Source of the DNA: Daphnia carinata
Lineage: Eukaryota > Arthropoda > Branchiopoda > Diplostraca > Daphniidae
Assembly: GCF_022539665.2 (NCBI RefSeq)
Contig: NC_081339.1
Location: 3,404,517-3,468,516 of the forward strand
Direction of reading: 5' to 3'
Length of the DNA: 64,000 bases
Positions within the stretch are counted from its first letter, which is position 1; every line of letters starts with the position of its first letter. Positions 35,719 to 50,500 of this stretch are shown here, piece by piece. The notes below the pieces were generated by a model that searched no databases, was not told the DNA's origin, and saw only the letters and a program-made list of their open reading frames with translations. A program made the translations under genes and the position numbers.

Positions 35719-37401
35719 TCATCGAGCCGCATCTGAACGCAGAACCAACGGATTCGAGACTCGAAAGACGCCAGGAAGCATGGCGGCCAAAGCGTGAAAC
35801 ACTTCGTCGGCAGCGTCTCGAGGTAGCAAAAACTGAAGTGTAGGTGATGAGGCCGTTCCTCTGGCATCGACGCCACCACCATAGGAAGCCAACTCCATCA
35901 TGAAGCCCTATAATCCCCGAGAAATAATTTTTAAAAAATCCTTTAAACAAACGATTTCGTTGTTGTAGTGGCTCCCTTTATCCCCTTAATAATGCGAATA
36001 CTACACCTTGACGCATTTGAAGACGAGCTCAGCCCTGCGTAAACACCACGGTACAGTCATCTCTTCGCTGAGCTCGTGCACCAACAGCAAGGGAATGGTC
36101 AAGGTCGTGATATCAGAAACAACGGCAGTCCGCAAAATATGGCGGAGGCCCAGGAGTACCGGGTGCCGTGAATTGATCTCGTTCGATCGAACGCTGTCGT
36201 CCGATACTAAATGGAACACCACGTGCACCTAAAATATTATTTGTTAACTTTTCTTCTTTATTCAATAAGGCAATATCGAATACCTGGGCGAGATTGGAAT
36301 GCCGGCTCACGTACATGTCACCAAGCCGTGGGGTTTTCGTTTTAGGTGGGCTACTGTTTAGTTCTTCATCACAGATTCGACGATTCGAAATCTAATCGAA
36401 ATATCTAGTAAATTTTGAATATTTTCATTAAATTGCGAAATTAACCATACCTGCTGCCTCCAATTGTAGGCATTGGTAGTAAATGTATTCCGAGCATTTT
36501 CAAGTTGCAAATCGGCGCGAGGAAAATGAAGTTCGGCTCCCCTTCGACAAATTCGGAGAAATTCTTTCTCCATGCCTGTATAGGCTGACAGCCTATCATC
36601 GACTAACAGGACTAGTCCACTTTGATTACTCGAATAGAGCGAGAGAGCCATTTGGAGACGTTGAGGGTCGTTGCTAGTTGTCAATGGCAACCTGCACAGA
36701 TCTAACACATCAGCTGAAATCAATCTCAAGTTATGAGTTTGTTTCATTTGAGCCCCCAGCTGTATAGTGAAACTCTCTTCCAGACGGAAAACAGTTTCAA
36801 CATCAATATTCTCCAGGTTACGAGGAACATGCTCAAAATCATCTTCAGGACGTATTGGCAACTGTCCTCCAGTTTCAACAATTTCAGCCATGCCAAGTAG
36901 CCATTCTCTAAAGTGTAGCCTCTGTGTTTCTTGAACATTGATGAGTCTGCTTTCCCATCCACTTTCAAAGATTTGCCTTTCTTCACAGTGACGAACTGAA
37001 ACCTCATTAACTTCTACTTCTGTCAAAAGATCAACAGCATACTGAAGTTCATCTGTTTGTCTTTGAGTTAATTCCTGCCATTCTCTTTCCTGTTCATCAA
37101 CCAAGTCTTGCATTTGGACGGATAGTTCATATTCTTGAGTTAGAAGCGATTCAACTGCAGGAGACAGAAGAACTCTCTGATAAACATCTGCCATGACTTC
37201 TTCATCTGACACTTGCTCGCTGGAGGCATTGGCCAAAATTTCCTGGAAAACAGTGTCAGATTATTGATATCGTTGTTTCAAATACAAATTGACGGATGAA
37301 AATGTGCTTACATCTTTGAAGGCTTGCTCAAGTTGCTTCGCAACAAATTCTGTGTCAATCAAACCAGCTAGTGCTTGACTAATCACTTCAGAATCATCCA
37401 T
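35719..37401 (-). CDS. FERRY3: FERRY3 / C12orf4 homologue, FERRY endosomal Rab5 effector subunit
   Basis: Five exons on the minus strand: about 37310-37401, 36452-37242, about 36284-36360, about 36006-36229 and 35719-35907. The protein matches the C12orf4 family in order: [56 protein letters not shown], a pair of HFPRADLQL-like segments, [59 protein letters not shown] and [20 protein letters not shown]. In mammals this protein is a subunit of the FERRY complex, which ties mRNAs and ribosomes to Rab5 endosomes. The start at 37401 is the first ATG in frame with the conserved part, and leaves the N-terminus roughly 90-100 residues shorter than the mammalian protein as I remember it; an upstream exon may be missing. 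The KAT7 stop codon is 258 bp upstream on the same strand. Confidence 0.88.
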
Positions 37402-37658
37402 GACATTCCACAATTTCGATTTTTTTCCAACGTGAAAGTTAAAATTTGATCTTTGCACCAGCTGTTTGTTGACAAACTTACGAATGGGAGTGAATTGACT
37501 GAGTACTAAGCAACGTCATCTATTGGCTGCGGAGTAACGACCATTTTTATTTTCAAGAGGGGAGGGGAGAGTAACAGAGAACAGTGGCGCAAGATAAACG
37601 GGAAGAGCGAAAAATTTACGAACATAAACACGGAATTTCGGCTAAATAAAAAATTGTT

Positions 37659-40927
<3,269 letters not shown>

Positions 40928-41073
40928 TTTTGCATGGCGTTGACAGGGGATCAATGCTACTATGTTTGAGGCTGCTCTAGTTTGTTTATTGACAACACTT
41001 TATCCGCCATTTTTTAGTGTGTTGTGTGTTGGTTTTTGAATCGGCGAATCAACATACAACTGTACAAGCCATC
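40928..41073. promoter_or_regulatory. Putative bidirectional promoter between KAT7 and the orphan gene
   Basis: Only 146 bp separate the two divergent start codons (KAT7 at 40927, orphan at 41074). Both promoters and both 5' untranslated regions must therefore overlap or start within this space, unless one gene begins further inside the other. No TATA box was seen. Confidence 0.55.
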
Positions 41074-42201
41074 ATGAATTTTAATGTGGGGGCATTTAGT
41101 GAAAGTCTAAAATGTTCCTATCAACAATTTTGTAAACAGGAAACAGAGAGTAGAGAATCCAATCGCCGATTGTTGGTGAAACTAAAAAAATTCGAAGCGA
41201 AATCTTTCGATTTGGTAGCACAAACACAAAGTGCCCAACAGCTACGAAATCAATTTGAAAAAATGCTTATGCAACATAATCCTTTATTTTGGGCGCAACT
41301 TCAAAGAAATATTGCTACAACTACAGTGGATGTTGATTGCCCATTGCCTGGGTGTAGTGGCTTGAAACATATGAAAGAGAAGGTTGTTAACAGTTCACAC
41401 AATTCTTCAACTTCAGAACAACACTCTTTACATGAAGAAGGGATTTGGCCTCACACTCCATCTCCTGTAATAGATATGGATATGCAGCGAATGGCCTGTA
41501 GTAACACAAAAAATCTAAATATTTTTTCTTCTACGCCACATCATAAGGAAAAGAATGAAAATCGAAGTACAACAAAAGATAGAAGGGTTATAAACAGTAA
41601 TTTGGTGCCAAACCATAAAGAAACTATGCATATCTCAAGTCCTCGGGGAAGTGAAGAAACTAAACAAGTCTCATTATCTACACCGGAAATCCACCATCCT
41701 CCCCATAATTTGGCAACACCTCAGCAAGAAAATCAGTTTGTTTCGTCAAGTAATACTTTCTCCAGTGCTACAACTAAAGAAGAAACATCCTGTGCATTGG
41801 CAATAACATCCATTGCAAATTTAGGTACAATGAATAAGGAATCAAGTGAAGATGTCCTTGAACATTATTTAGATAAAGAAAAGGAAGAAAAGGCGATTTT
41901 TTCCCCATTATCCACAAGTGAAATAAAGCATCCTTCAATGCAAACGGCAGTAATCCCGGTAGATGAACCGGTTGTGTTTGAACCTGAGGATACCAATAAC
42001 GTTAATGACGATATCCAGGAGTTACAGTCCAATACCACTGCTGTTGGCGAATCAGTAGAGCTGGTTCGTGCTTCTCAATCTCCTAACAAGATTAAGCCTT
42101 TTCGTTTAGACTCTGATTCTGATTGCGCCGACGATCCGATCTCTGGTCCGCTGAGTGGCCAAAATGTAGGAGGTGACGACTCTGACTCATTTTGGAATTG
42201 A
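41074..42201 (+). CDS. Uncharacterised single-exon protein, coiled-coil N-terminus, acidic C-terminus
   Basis: An open frame of 375 codons starting at ATG 41074; the frame is open to an earlier ATG at 41017, which would add 19 residues, but that falls nearer the KAT7 promoter. Residues 1 to about 80 are predicted by eye to be helical and charged (ESNRRLLVKLKKFEAKSF), with possible coiled coil, followed by CPLPGCSG (a CxxxxC pair). The middle is Ser/Thr/His-rich and probably disordered. The end is acidic (LDSDSDCADDP) and closes with DDSDSFWN, a pattern that could be a short binding motif. I do not recognise a family. A polyadenylation signal is at 42264-42269, and the DHTKD1 stop lies 163 bp away in convergent orientation. 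Confidence 0.7.
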   Translation: MNFNVGAFSESLKCSYQQFCKQETESRESNRRLLVKLKKFEAKSFDLVAQTQSAQQLRNQFEKMLMQHNPLFWAQLQRNIATTTVDVDCPLPGCSGLKHMKEKVVNSSHNSSTSEQHSLHEEGIWPHTPSPVIDMDMQRMACSNTKNLNIFSSTPHHKEKNENRSTTKDRRVINSNLVPNHKETMHISSPRGSEETKQVSLSTPEIHHPPHNLATPQQENQFVSSSNTFSSATTKEETSCALAITSIANLGTMNKESSEDVLEHYLDKEKEEKAIFSPLSTSEIKHPSMQTAVIPVDEPVVFEPEDTNNVNDDIQELQSNTTAVGESVELVRASQSPNKIKPFRLDSDSDCADDPISGPLSGQNVGGDDSDSFWN

Positions 42202-42263
42202 GCAAATGCAGCTACTTTATTCCACTGAATCCCATATTAGCATTGTATTTGTAGTTTTTTGCA

Positions 42264-42269
42264 AATAAA
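42264..42269 (+). terminator. Polyadenylation signal AATAAA of the orphan gene
   Basis: AATAAA lies 63 bp after the stop codon at 42199-42201, the usual distance for a short 3' untranslated region. Confidence 0.6.
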
Positions 42270-42363
42270 TTTAAAATATCAAGCACCAAATCTTGGTTTT
42301 AACAGTAAGCTTGTAGAACAATGAATGTACCGCGATATTGCGCTGAGAATGCTAAGGAGGCGT

Positions 42364-45300
42364 TTAACCAGAGAAAATGTCTTTCACTAAATTGGTTACC
42401 TCGATTTTGTGCTGGGCAGAAATCCCGACAGCAGGCGCTGCCAAAACTGGGCGGCCAGAATAGCGAAGGTTAATACCAACTACATTGCGAAAACGGGGTT
42501 CAACAAAGTTCCAGGCACCTCCGTTACGAGGCTCTTCTTGGCACCAGATAAATTCCTTCGCATTTGAGTATTTGGCCACCAGCTTTTGGATACCAAGAGC
42601 CGGGAAAGGACACAGTTCTTCCAAACGGATAATAGCTACGTCTTTCAACCCCTTTTCTTGGCGTTGCTGGTTAAGAGCATAATAGTGCTTTCCACTGACG
42701 AAAAGCATTCGTCGGACATCCGAAGGAGATTCCAATGTGTCATCTAACACAGGTTGAAATGAGGTGCCAGGAGCTAAATCTTGTAATGTTGATACTGCAG
42801 CTGGGAAACGAAGAAGTAATTTCGGGCCAGCGACGATAAGGGGCTTGCGAAATGGGCGTACAACTTGCCGTCGAAGTAAATGGAAAATTTGAGCGGGTGT
42901 GGTAGGATTGACCACCTAACGAAAAATGTTCAACCATTAATTTGAATTTTTGTTTAATTTACGGCGTCAATTACCTGCATATTGATATCGTCACAATCAG
43001 CAATGTCCTCTCGGCTGTCAGTCAACTGCAAAAAGCGTTCAATTCGACAAGTGGAGTGCTCAGGTCCAGCACCATCAAAGCCATGAGGTAACACCATCAC
43101 TAATCCACTCTGTAGCTGCCACTTAGCTATTAAAAGTTGTAATTTATTTTACACGAAGGCATTTACGGTATCAATAAATTAATTTGGATACTCTCGCCCG
43201 ATGTCACAAACGTATCGATGATAATTTGAGCCCCTGAATCGTAAAAATCAAATCTTGTTACATGCCGAAAAATTTTCGAAATCAACTGAAGATATAGACC
43301 ATTGAAGAAATCGCCGAACTGAGCTTCCCATATGCACAGAGCGTCCGGACGGCCGACACTATTACCTTTGGCCACAACAAGAAAAAGATGTCACAATCAT
43401 TCCCCAGGTTGCTTTAAAAGATCTCCGTACCATACTCAAAAGCCAAAACCGCTTCTTCCGACAAGATGCTGTTGGCAACCTATAAAATTCAAAAATTCAG
43501 CTGAAATTTTTTTTTAACTACGATTCAAATCCTTTTGTTCCATACCTCCAGATGACCTTGGCTACCGTCAGGTGTTCCAAGATCGTTTAAGGGAATATAA
43601 ACTTCATTCGACTGTTGGTCTACTAACATGCAATGACGCTGTGAAAATGTGCCACGACCGACGTCCTGTCCACTAATTCGGCAATCATAACCTAAGACAA
43701 TTTTGCTTACAGTTCTCGTTATTAAATGTTGGGTCCAAAATATCTACCTTGATAAAGCAAAGAGGCTATCGCCAAAGATTCTGCCGTTGACCAGTCCAAG
43801 TTAGTGCCACTCAAAATTTTGGTAAGACGAGCATCAACGTGGCCTCTTTTTAACGTTGGGTGGAGGGAAAAATTACTAGGTATGTGAACGGACCTAGCCC
43901 CCACCCATCGTAAAACGTCTAAATCCACACCAGTATCCCAGGATGTGATATCTCCCGTTGCTGTCTGTTACACCAAACAAATTCCTAATACAAAGCTTCT
44001 ATCTGAACAATGGTGAAATGAAACCTTAAGCGCTTTTGACTGTTGTTCTCCAACTTGGCTGTAGCTTGCTGAGGCTGAAGGTGAGTATGAATCTGCTTCT
44101 TTGAACGCAATACTCATCTGGTTCGTATGGATTGTTAGCAAGTTTTGATGGGCTTCTTTGTCCATAACTCCTTCATCTATGAGCCTATAAAAATATTGGT
44201 ATTATAATGGTATTACAAACTTAGCCACGATCGTGTTTGATCTTTGTACTATTGATATACTTTCGGCAGTAGGCATCAGGTATGGAGCAGCCGCGAGAAT
44301 GAATAGCTGAATACATAACGGGGTTAGTGAATGTTGGCTCGTCCATTTCATTGTGACCCCACCTGAATATTGGATAGATTATTAAAAAATAACGTGCAGG
44401 AAAACATGCGCTCACTCCTAATAGTCAAATTTTTATACCTTCTGTAGCAAAGCACATCTACGAAAATATCACGTCGAAATTTTTTCCTGTAGTTCCATGC
44501 CAAACGTGCGGCACGAACAACCGCTTCGGGATCATCTCCATTGACATGAATGATCGGCACCCCAATCGATTTAGCTATATCACTGCAATATCGTGACGAA
44601 CGAGCGCGATCTGCAGGGGTGGTGTAGCCTACTTGGTTGTTGACAATTAAGTGTAAAGAACCTCCAACAGTAAAATGTGGAACTTGGCTAAATGCAAGCG
44701 TTTCCTGCACAACTCCTTGACCTAATGCGAATCGTTCACTGATAGTAAAAATTGATTTTAAAAAACCAAAATTAATATCACACCTGAAATGGCAGCATCT
44801 CCATGTACCTGTAGACAAATCACGCGATCACCCATATTTCCAGAGCCGTAATCACCCTCTTGAATCCTGGAGCACCCAAAATTGAACATTTCCATGAACG
44901 AGATATTGGTTTAGTTTTAGTGTTAACCGAATTTGGTTACCTTTGCTGTTCAGCACGCACCCTTCCTGCCGTAAACGGATTCGCAGCCTCTAAATGAGAG
45001 GGATTGGGAAGCATGGTAACCGACACACTTTTTCCATCGAAATTTAATTTTGTCACACTAGTTAAGTGAGACAATACATCACCAATTCCTAGAAGTGAGA
45101 ACATGCTAACAAGCAATATTGAATTAGTGATTTACTAGAATATGTTACCCTTCGTTCCAACAGGAAGTTCACTTCGGCCCTTCATTTTACTAAACATGAG
45201 TTCGTATGGGCAATTTAGCATACCGGTTAGCAGGTTCAGTCTCCCTGCATTATTGGTTTTTACATTTAAAAATGATTAAGATGGTATTAATTCAAAATTT

Positions 45301-46094
45301 ACCGCGATGAGCCATACACATGAATACATGCTCGGCATCGTGAGCAGAAGCCAATTTGAAAATTTCCCTATAGAAGGGTATGCAGCTCTCTGCCCCTTCT
45401 CCTCCATAACGTTTCACTGTGGGAAATTTAGACCCGACAAAGTTGTCGAAGTTTTGGGAAATTATCATAGACTCAGCTACTTCCTTCTTTGTTACAGGAT
45501 CAACTTCCAAGGAACTAATTGCCTCATGTTCAGCGATTAACCATCCTCTTTCTTCAAGGGACTCAATGTGCATAAACTCAACTCCGGTTGAACTGCAATA
45601 CATTTTTTGTAATTGCTGCACAACATCAGAAGTTTGTTCAGTATCAGGTAATCCATAGAATAATGGAGATAATTCAGGTACATTACTGTAGGGAAACAAA
45701 TGGTTTTTACACTCATCAGATTTTGTAATATGCTATCCATAAGTATTATTTAATACTGTGTTTCTTGCAAATTAAGTGGATCAAGAGCAGCCTTCAGATG
45801 ACCATATCTGTGATATGCCTCAACCAATCTAAGAAGGTTGGGATTTTGATCTCGAAAATGGTAATTTCCTTCTTTACCATCTAAGCAAATAAAAGTGGAA
45901 CAGGTACTATAACAATGTGATTTTACATTAAAAACCAAAGCACCTGCATTATTGGTATGAGAAGCATGGATTTGGGGTTTAAAACCGTAAACGCCCTGTC
46001 TACTATGATAACCCCGAAAGGAAGAAAGAGGTGAAACTACCCGTTGAAAATATTTCAAATTACATTGATTCCGACACAACATCAAACTCGTCAT
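42364..46094 (-). CDS. DHTKD1: 2-oxoadipate dehydrogenase E1 (DHTKD1)
   Basis: Mitochondrial thiamine-diphosphate enzyme of lysine and tryptophan breakdown, E1 part of the 2-oxoadipate complex. About a dozen exons; start ATG at 46094, stop ending 42364. The N-terminus is basic and Ser-rich (a likely transit peptide), then [45 protein letters not shown], the TPP-binding HGDAA and [40 protein letters not shown], then [10 protein letters not shown] interrupted by a short intron before [14 protein letters not shown], and the C-terminal [31 protein letters not shown] and [12 protein letters not shown]. The GVYGF start and short N-terminus favour DHTKD1 over OGDH, which carries an extra N-terminal segment. 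It shares its 5' flank with CRLS1. Confidence 0.9.
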
Positions 46095-46344
46095 TCTTTA
46101 TTAATCAAAGGTCGTGATTTATTATTTTTTTACTTTCTATTTCTGTCTGCTAAAAACAATTATAAAAATGAATTATAAAAAACATAAGAAGTACATACAG
46201 CTGCCGTTTGTCGGGGCTGCTTTTGAGCTTGCAGCACGTTTCACAGATGGCATGTTGATATTAAAAACAACAACCGAGAACTCTAGATACTTGCATGCAT
46301 TTGCTTGTGCCTTTTAAAATCGTTTTAAAAGGCATGATATCATA
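46095..46344. promoter_or_regulatory. Putative bidirectional promoter between DHTKD1 and CRLS1
   Basis: 250 bp separate the divergent start codons of two mitochondrial genes. Both promoters and untranslated leaders should be here. No clear TATA box or other named site was recognised; a plus-strand open frame (46114-46317) inside it is taken as chance. Confidence 0.5.
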
Positions 46345-47458
46345 ATGTGCAGCATGAACCTTCTCAGGCTATCCAGCATTTTTAAAACGTGCAATTCAAA
46401 TATAACGTCGTCGGTGTTACGTTACCGATCAACCTCTGTAATGGTGTGTCAACTGCAACGTTTTCGCCATATCGCACATTACCGGAAAAAAGGAATGAAA
46501 AACGTTGCACTTATGTCCCAAGTATTTGAAAATGTAAAGAGCCTTAAACTGTACTCCACTCAAAATCTTCCAGGAAAAAACGTTAAAGACCAGACCGAGA
46601 ATATCCTCACGATACCAAATTTTCTTACTGTTGGCAGAATGATAATGTGTCCAATACTTGGCTATCTAGTCATCCAAAATGATTATCCTACTGCATTTGG
46701 CTTATTTGTGATTGCTGGAATCACTGATTTAGTATGTGTTTATATAAATCTGATTGTTTGTAATTCTAATAGGCATTTTTTTATTGTAGCTTGATGGATG
46801 GATAGCCAGAACATTTCCCAGCCAGTCTTCTTTAGCTGGGAGTTTTCTAGACCCTTTGGCTGATAAATTGCTCATAGGAACCCTTTTCATTAGTCTTACC
46901 TTTAGTGGAGTTATTCCAAGTAATGCATTTAAGGTTAAGATAAGCTAACAAACTATTATTCAAAAAAGCTATTTAAAATTTTTTCTTACAGTGCCACTTA
47001 CTGTACTTATTGTTGCGAGAGATTCTTTACTTGTTGCTTCTGGTTTCTATGTTCGCTACATCTCTTTGGAGCCACCTGTAAGTTGTTTTGATGCCAGGAT
47101 AACCATTTATTTGTCTCATTTATCATTTATTACGAAGCGAACTGTGGGTCGTTATTTCGATCCCTCGTTGGCTACAGCACAATTAGCGCCAACAAATATT
47201 TCGAAATTCAACACTGCCGTTCAGCTACTGCTCGTGGCCTGCAGTCTTGCCGTCCCTGCATTTAGTGTTGGAGAACCAATTCTGCCCGTTTTATGGTAAC
47301 GTGATCACGTTATTTCATTTGTTAAATCATGAAGCGTGTATTAACACGACCGAAATAATTACAGGTATGTGACAGGAACGACAACCGTCTTATCGGGACT
47401 CAGTTATGTGTTTGCTAAAAACACTTATCGCATCATAACGCGATCTCGTGCAAAATGA
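46345..47458 (+). CDS. CRLS1: Cardiolipin synthase (CDP-alcohol phosphatidyltransferase)
   Basis: Inner-membrane enzyme joining CDP-diacylglycerol and phosphatidylglycerol to make cardiolipin. Five exons: 46345 to about 46729, about 46792-46930, about 46992-47079, about 47143-47297 and about 47366-47458. A basic, Ser/Arg-rich N-terminus of about 90 residues is a probable mitochondrial import signal. [14 protein letters not shown] starts the enzyme. The exon 1-2 junction restores TDLLDGWIAR, and the catalytic CDP-alcohol motif is complete: D-G-x2-A-R-x9-G-x3-D-x3-D in DGWIAR through [12 protein letters not shown]. Later blocks are [34 protein letters not shown] and [15 protein letters not shown]. 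The four or so hydrophobic segments fit the family. Its AATAAA at 47513-47518 lies 16 bp before the NFRKB stop on the other strand. Confidence 0.92.
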
Positions 47459-47512
47459 AACATGAATGTAGACAAATTATGTGAATTTAGTGATAATCCA
47501 ACATTTTTCCCT

Positions 47513-47518
47513 AATAAA
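47513..47518 (+). terminator. Polyadenylation signal AATAAA of CRLS1
   Basis: AATAAA sits 55 bp after the CRLS1 stop (47456-47458) and 16 bp before the NFRKB stop codon on the opposite strand, so the two 3' ends probably overlap. Confidence 0.65.
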
Positions 47519-47533
47519 ATTCAACAATAGGTG

Positions 47534-50500
47534 CTATACATCAGAGCTTTTGGGTGGTGGTGGTTGTGGGGGTGCGACGAGTCGGGCTACAAACGCTGGT
47601 TTGGGTTGCTGCCCCGCTGGCTGTTGTTGCTGTTGCTGGGAAAGGGTGGCCACTCGAACGCCACGGATGTTAATTGTCCCACCTTGAAAGCCTGCAGGCA
47701 AAAGAATAGACTGGGCCCCTTTGACGTTCTGCAAAAGAACAGTGGTAGGTTGATTCGTCGATGACGAGGCTCCAACGTTCAGCCCTGCTATAGCTGATAG
47801 GGGTAGTTGAACAACTCCCGTCTTAGCTCCTCCTTTGTGATGGGCGTTGGTCAAGGACAACAAATTTTCTAAAGTGATCACTTGCTGTTGTTGAGTTCCT
47901 CCACCAGGCCCAGTCACTACCCTGGCTAGTACCGGCCGCGCTGCCCCGGTCGTCGGACTAGATGGCACTGCTTTACGTACACTGGCCATGCTGACAGCAA
48001 TGTTGGGCCTCACCATGCGAGTGTTGGGACCCATTTGTCCGGCAATTGATGTCGAACTTAGGTTGATTAATTTGTTATTAACCATCACAAGTCTCGGAGC
48101 ACTGGATGTCGATGGTGAATTTCCACTGCTGGCCGTAGTCGGTGTTGGAGGCCGTATGAGGAAAGTTTGAACAGGAGATGTAACTGAATTGCTCGTACTA
48201 ACAACTTGTCTTCCAGCTAGGCGTACAGGGCTTCCAGGAAATCGTGCTCTGGCTGTGTTCGCCATTATTCCTGACACTGTAGCGGCAGTAACCGGTATAT
48301 TTAATCTTATTATGCTGGAAGCCGAGGATGTTGGCACTGAGATAGTCGTAGGTGGCACATTTGGAACAGGTGCCCGTGGGCTTGAAAGTAAAGCTGTATT
48401 CGTGGTCTTTCCTGACGTAGGAGATAAGATAACCTGGACAAAAATGATTTTAACAATGTTCTGTCGGATTCAGAGATTCTTCCATTACCTGCTTGATGGA
48501 CGAATTTCCATTTACAAGCGTCGGCGTGCCGATAACTTTTTGTCCTTGAAGACCACCCTGTTGCTGGGCAGAAATCTGGAGAGTTCTAGCTAAAAGTGCA
48601 GTTGGTAAATTGGCTGGTGCTGCCACACGAATGGTTTGAATTCCAGTCGATGTCGTGATCTGAAAAGTTTGTATGGTGGCCGGGCCGGCTCCGGTACTCG
48701 GCGTAATCCCTGTGACGGTCACTGGTGTTGTGACAGTCGGGGTTGAGCCAGAGGGAGACGCAACTACTACTGGCGCTGTTAGAGATTTACTATTGAAACA
48801 AAACAGTGGATTATAGAAACCATATAGCATTTTCTAAAGTTCCTAGTTACCTTAGCTCTTGGCGAACTGTTACAATGGGTGAATTATTTAACTTGACTGG
48901 GGTACTTTTCATGACTGCGACCGAAACGGGTGCTTGTACAGGAATTTGGATTTCCGGGACTGAAGGGGGCTGTATGATAGGCGCTTGCGAAACAGGACTG
49001 GTTGCCGGAATCGGAACAGGCGGCGGGATTTTACTGTTTTTCGCGGACGCAGGACTACTTCCAACGCCAGACGAACGACGCTGCTCACTTCGTGGCTTTT
49101 TAACTCTACTAGGCATACCCTGATGTTGTTTGTGTAGTTGTTCTATGGAGATAATAAATAATACTTATTAGTAATTAGGTTATGGAATATAAATAATAAA
49201 CATTTCTTCTACCGAATTCAGCTTCTGAGCGATGACGATGTAAATAGATCCATACTTTCCGAGCGGAATCGTACTTCACGCATGGATCTGCCTCGTAATG
49301 AAGTCGATCAAGGGCGCCACTAACGACAGAATGAAGAGAAGCCTCGGCACCGGATGCCAGGTACTGAGATTCCTTCATCAACTCGCATATCTCTGCACGC
49401 GTGCCTTCACCGTTAGGCAACCGAGCAGCCGCGTCGCGAACCAACGATAGGAGGGTGACGCAAGCTGGGCGATCCGGAACCATTAGATTATGGCCACGTA
49501 CCTTGCTCGACGGCTGACCAACTCCTTGGCCAGGTGTGTAAACGCCTATAATGCGTGAATGGAAGTTAGGTGCAAAACGTACGTAAATAAATACAAAGCT
49601 TACCTTTAACCGGGCCCACGATACTCTCATAGCCATGTTGTCGGAAAGTAAACGCTTTATGCGGTTGACAGTATCGGAGACGCTCTTGTTCCTGCAGACG
49701 AAAGAAAAAACACACTTAACCTTTTAGACAAGAGATGGATTATTTCAAGGAAAATGGACAAAGACAAACGAAAATAAAAAAAAAAAACCTGGCTACAATT
49801 ACAGAAACTGATTACGACATATACCTGATAAATCGCCTTGTCTTCGGCTGTACTTGGCTTTACTGTCCAAGATGTTACGGATCGTGGTGGGTGAACCACA
49901 TCTGCAGAATCGAATAACGAGGAAGAACCCACGTCTGAAATATCCTCACTGAGGTCAAGACCCGAAACCAAATTCAAAGTTGGATCAGGTGGTGAACTGA
50001 GCATGGAATCGTTCAACTCGCTAGTGCCTTCCACGTCAAGCTTGCCTTCAAGACTATTATCCTGCTGCTGTTGGAGCCAAATACCAGACAAATCTTGCAA
50101 GAGGGCATCGCTATCTCTGCCTTGGCCACTCCAGGAATGTACGGGGAGTTGACCGAGATCTTGAGCTGCAGATACTAGTCCATGGTCCATCAAGAATTCT
50201 AGGGCAGATTGGACTAGGCTCGTCCAGCCATTTGCCCTTTGGTGAACAAGCATCAATTGCGAATACCTGAAAGAAAAAAAATCATATATATAATAATAGT
50301 ATTCGGCAGAAATGCTCTCTTTGGGATCTTCGAATAAATTAAATTACCATTCATTCAAAGGGGATATTGGGGAGCTACTCCAAACGACCACAGAGTCTGT
50401 GGTTTGTTTTAAAGTGGCTGGCAGTTCGTTGTTTATGAGAACTTCCCGCAATAATGTGAAAAAGCTAGAGTGAGTGTCTTGCGTCAAACAGGGAGGCGGT

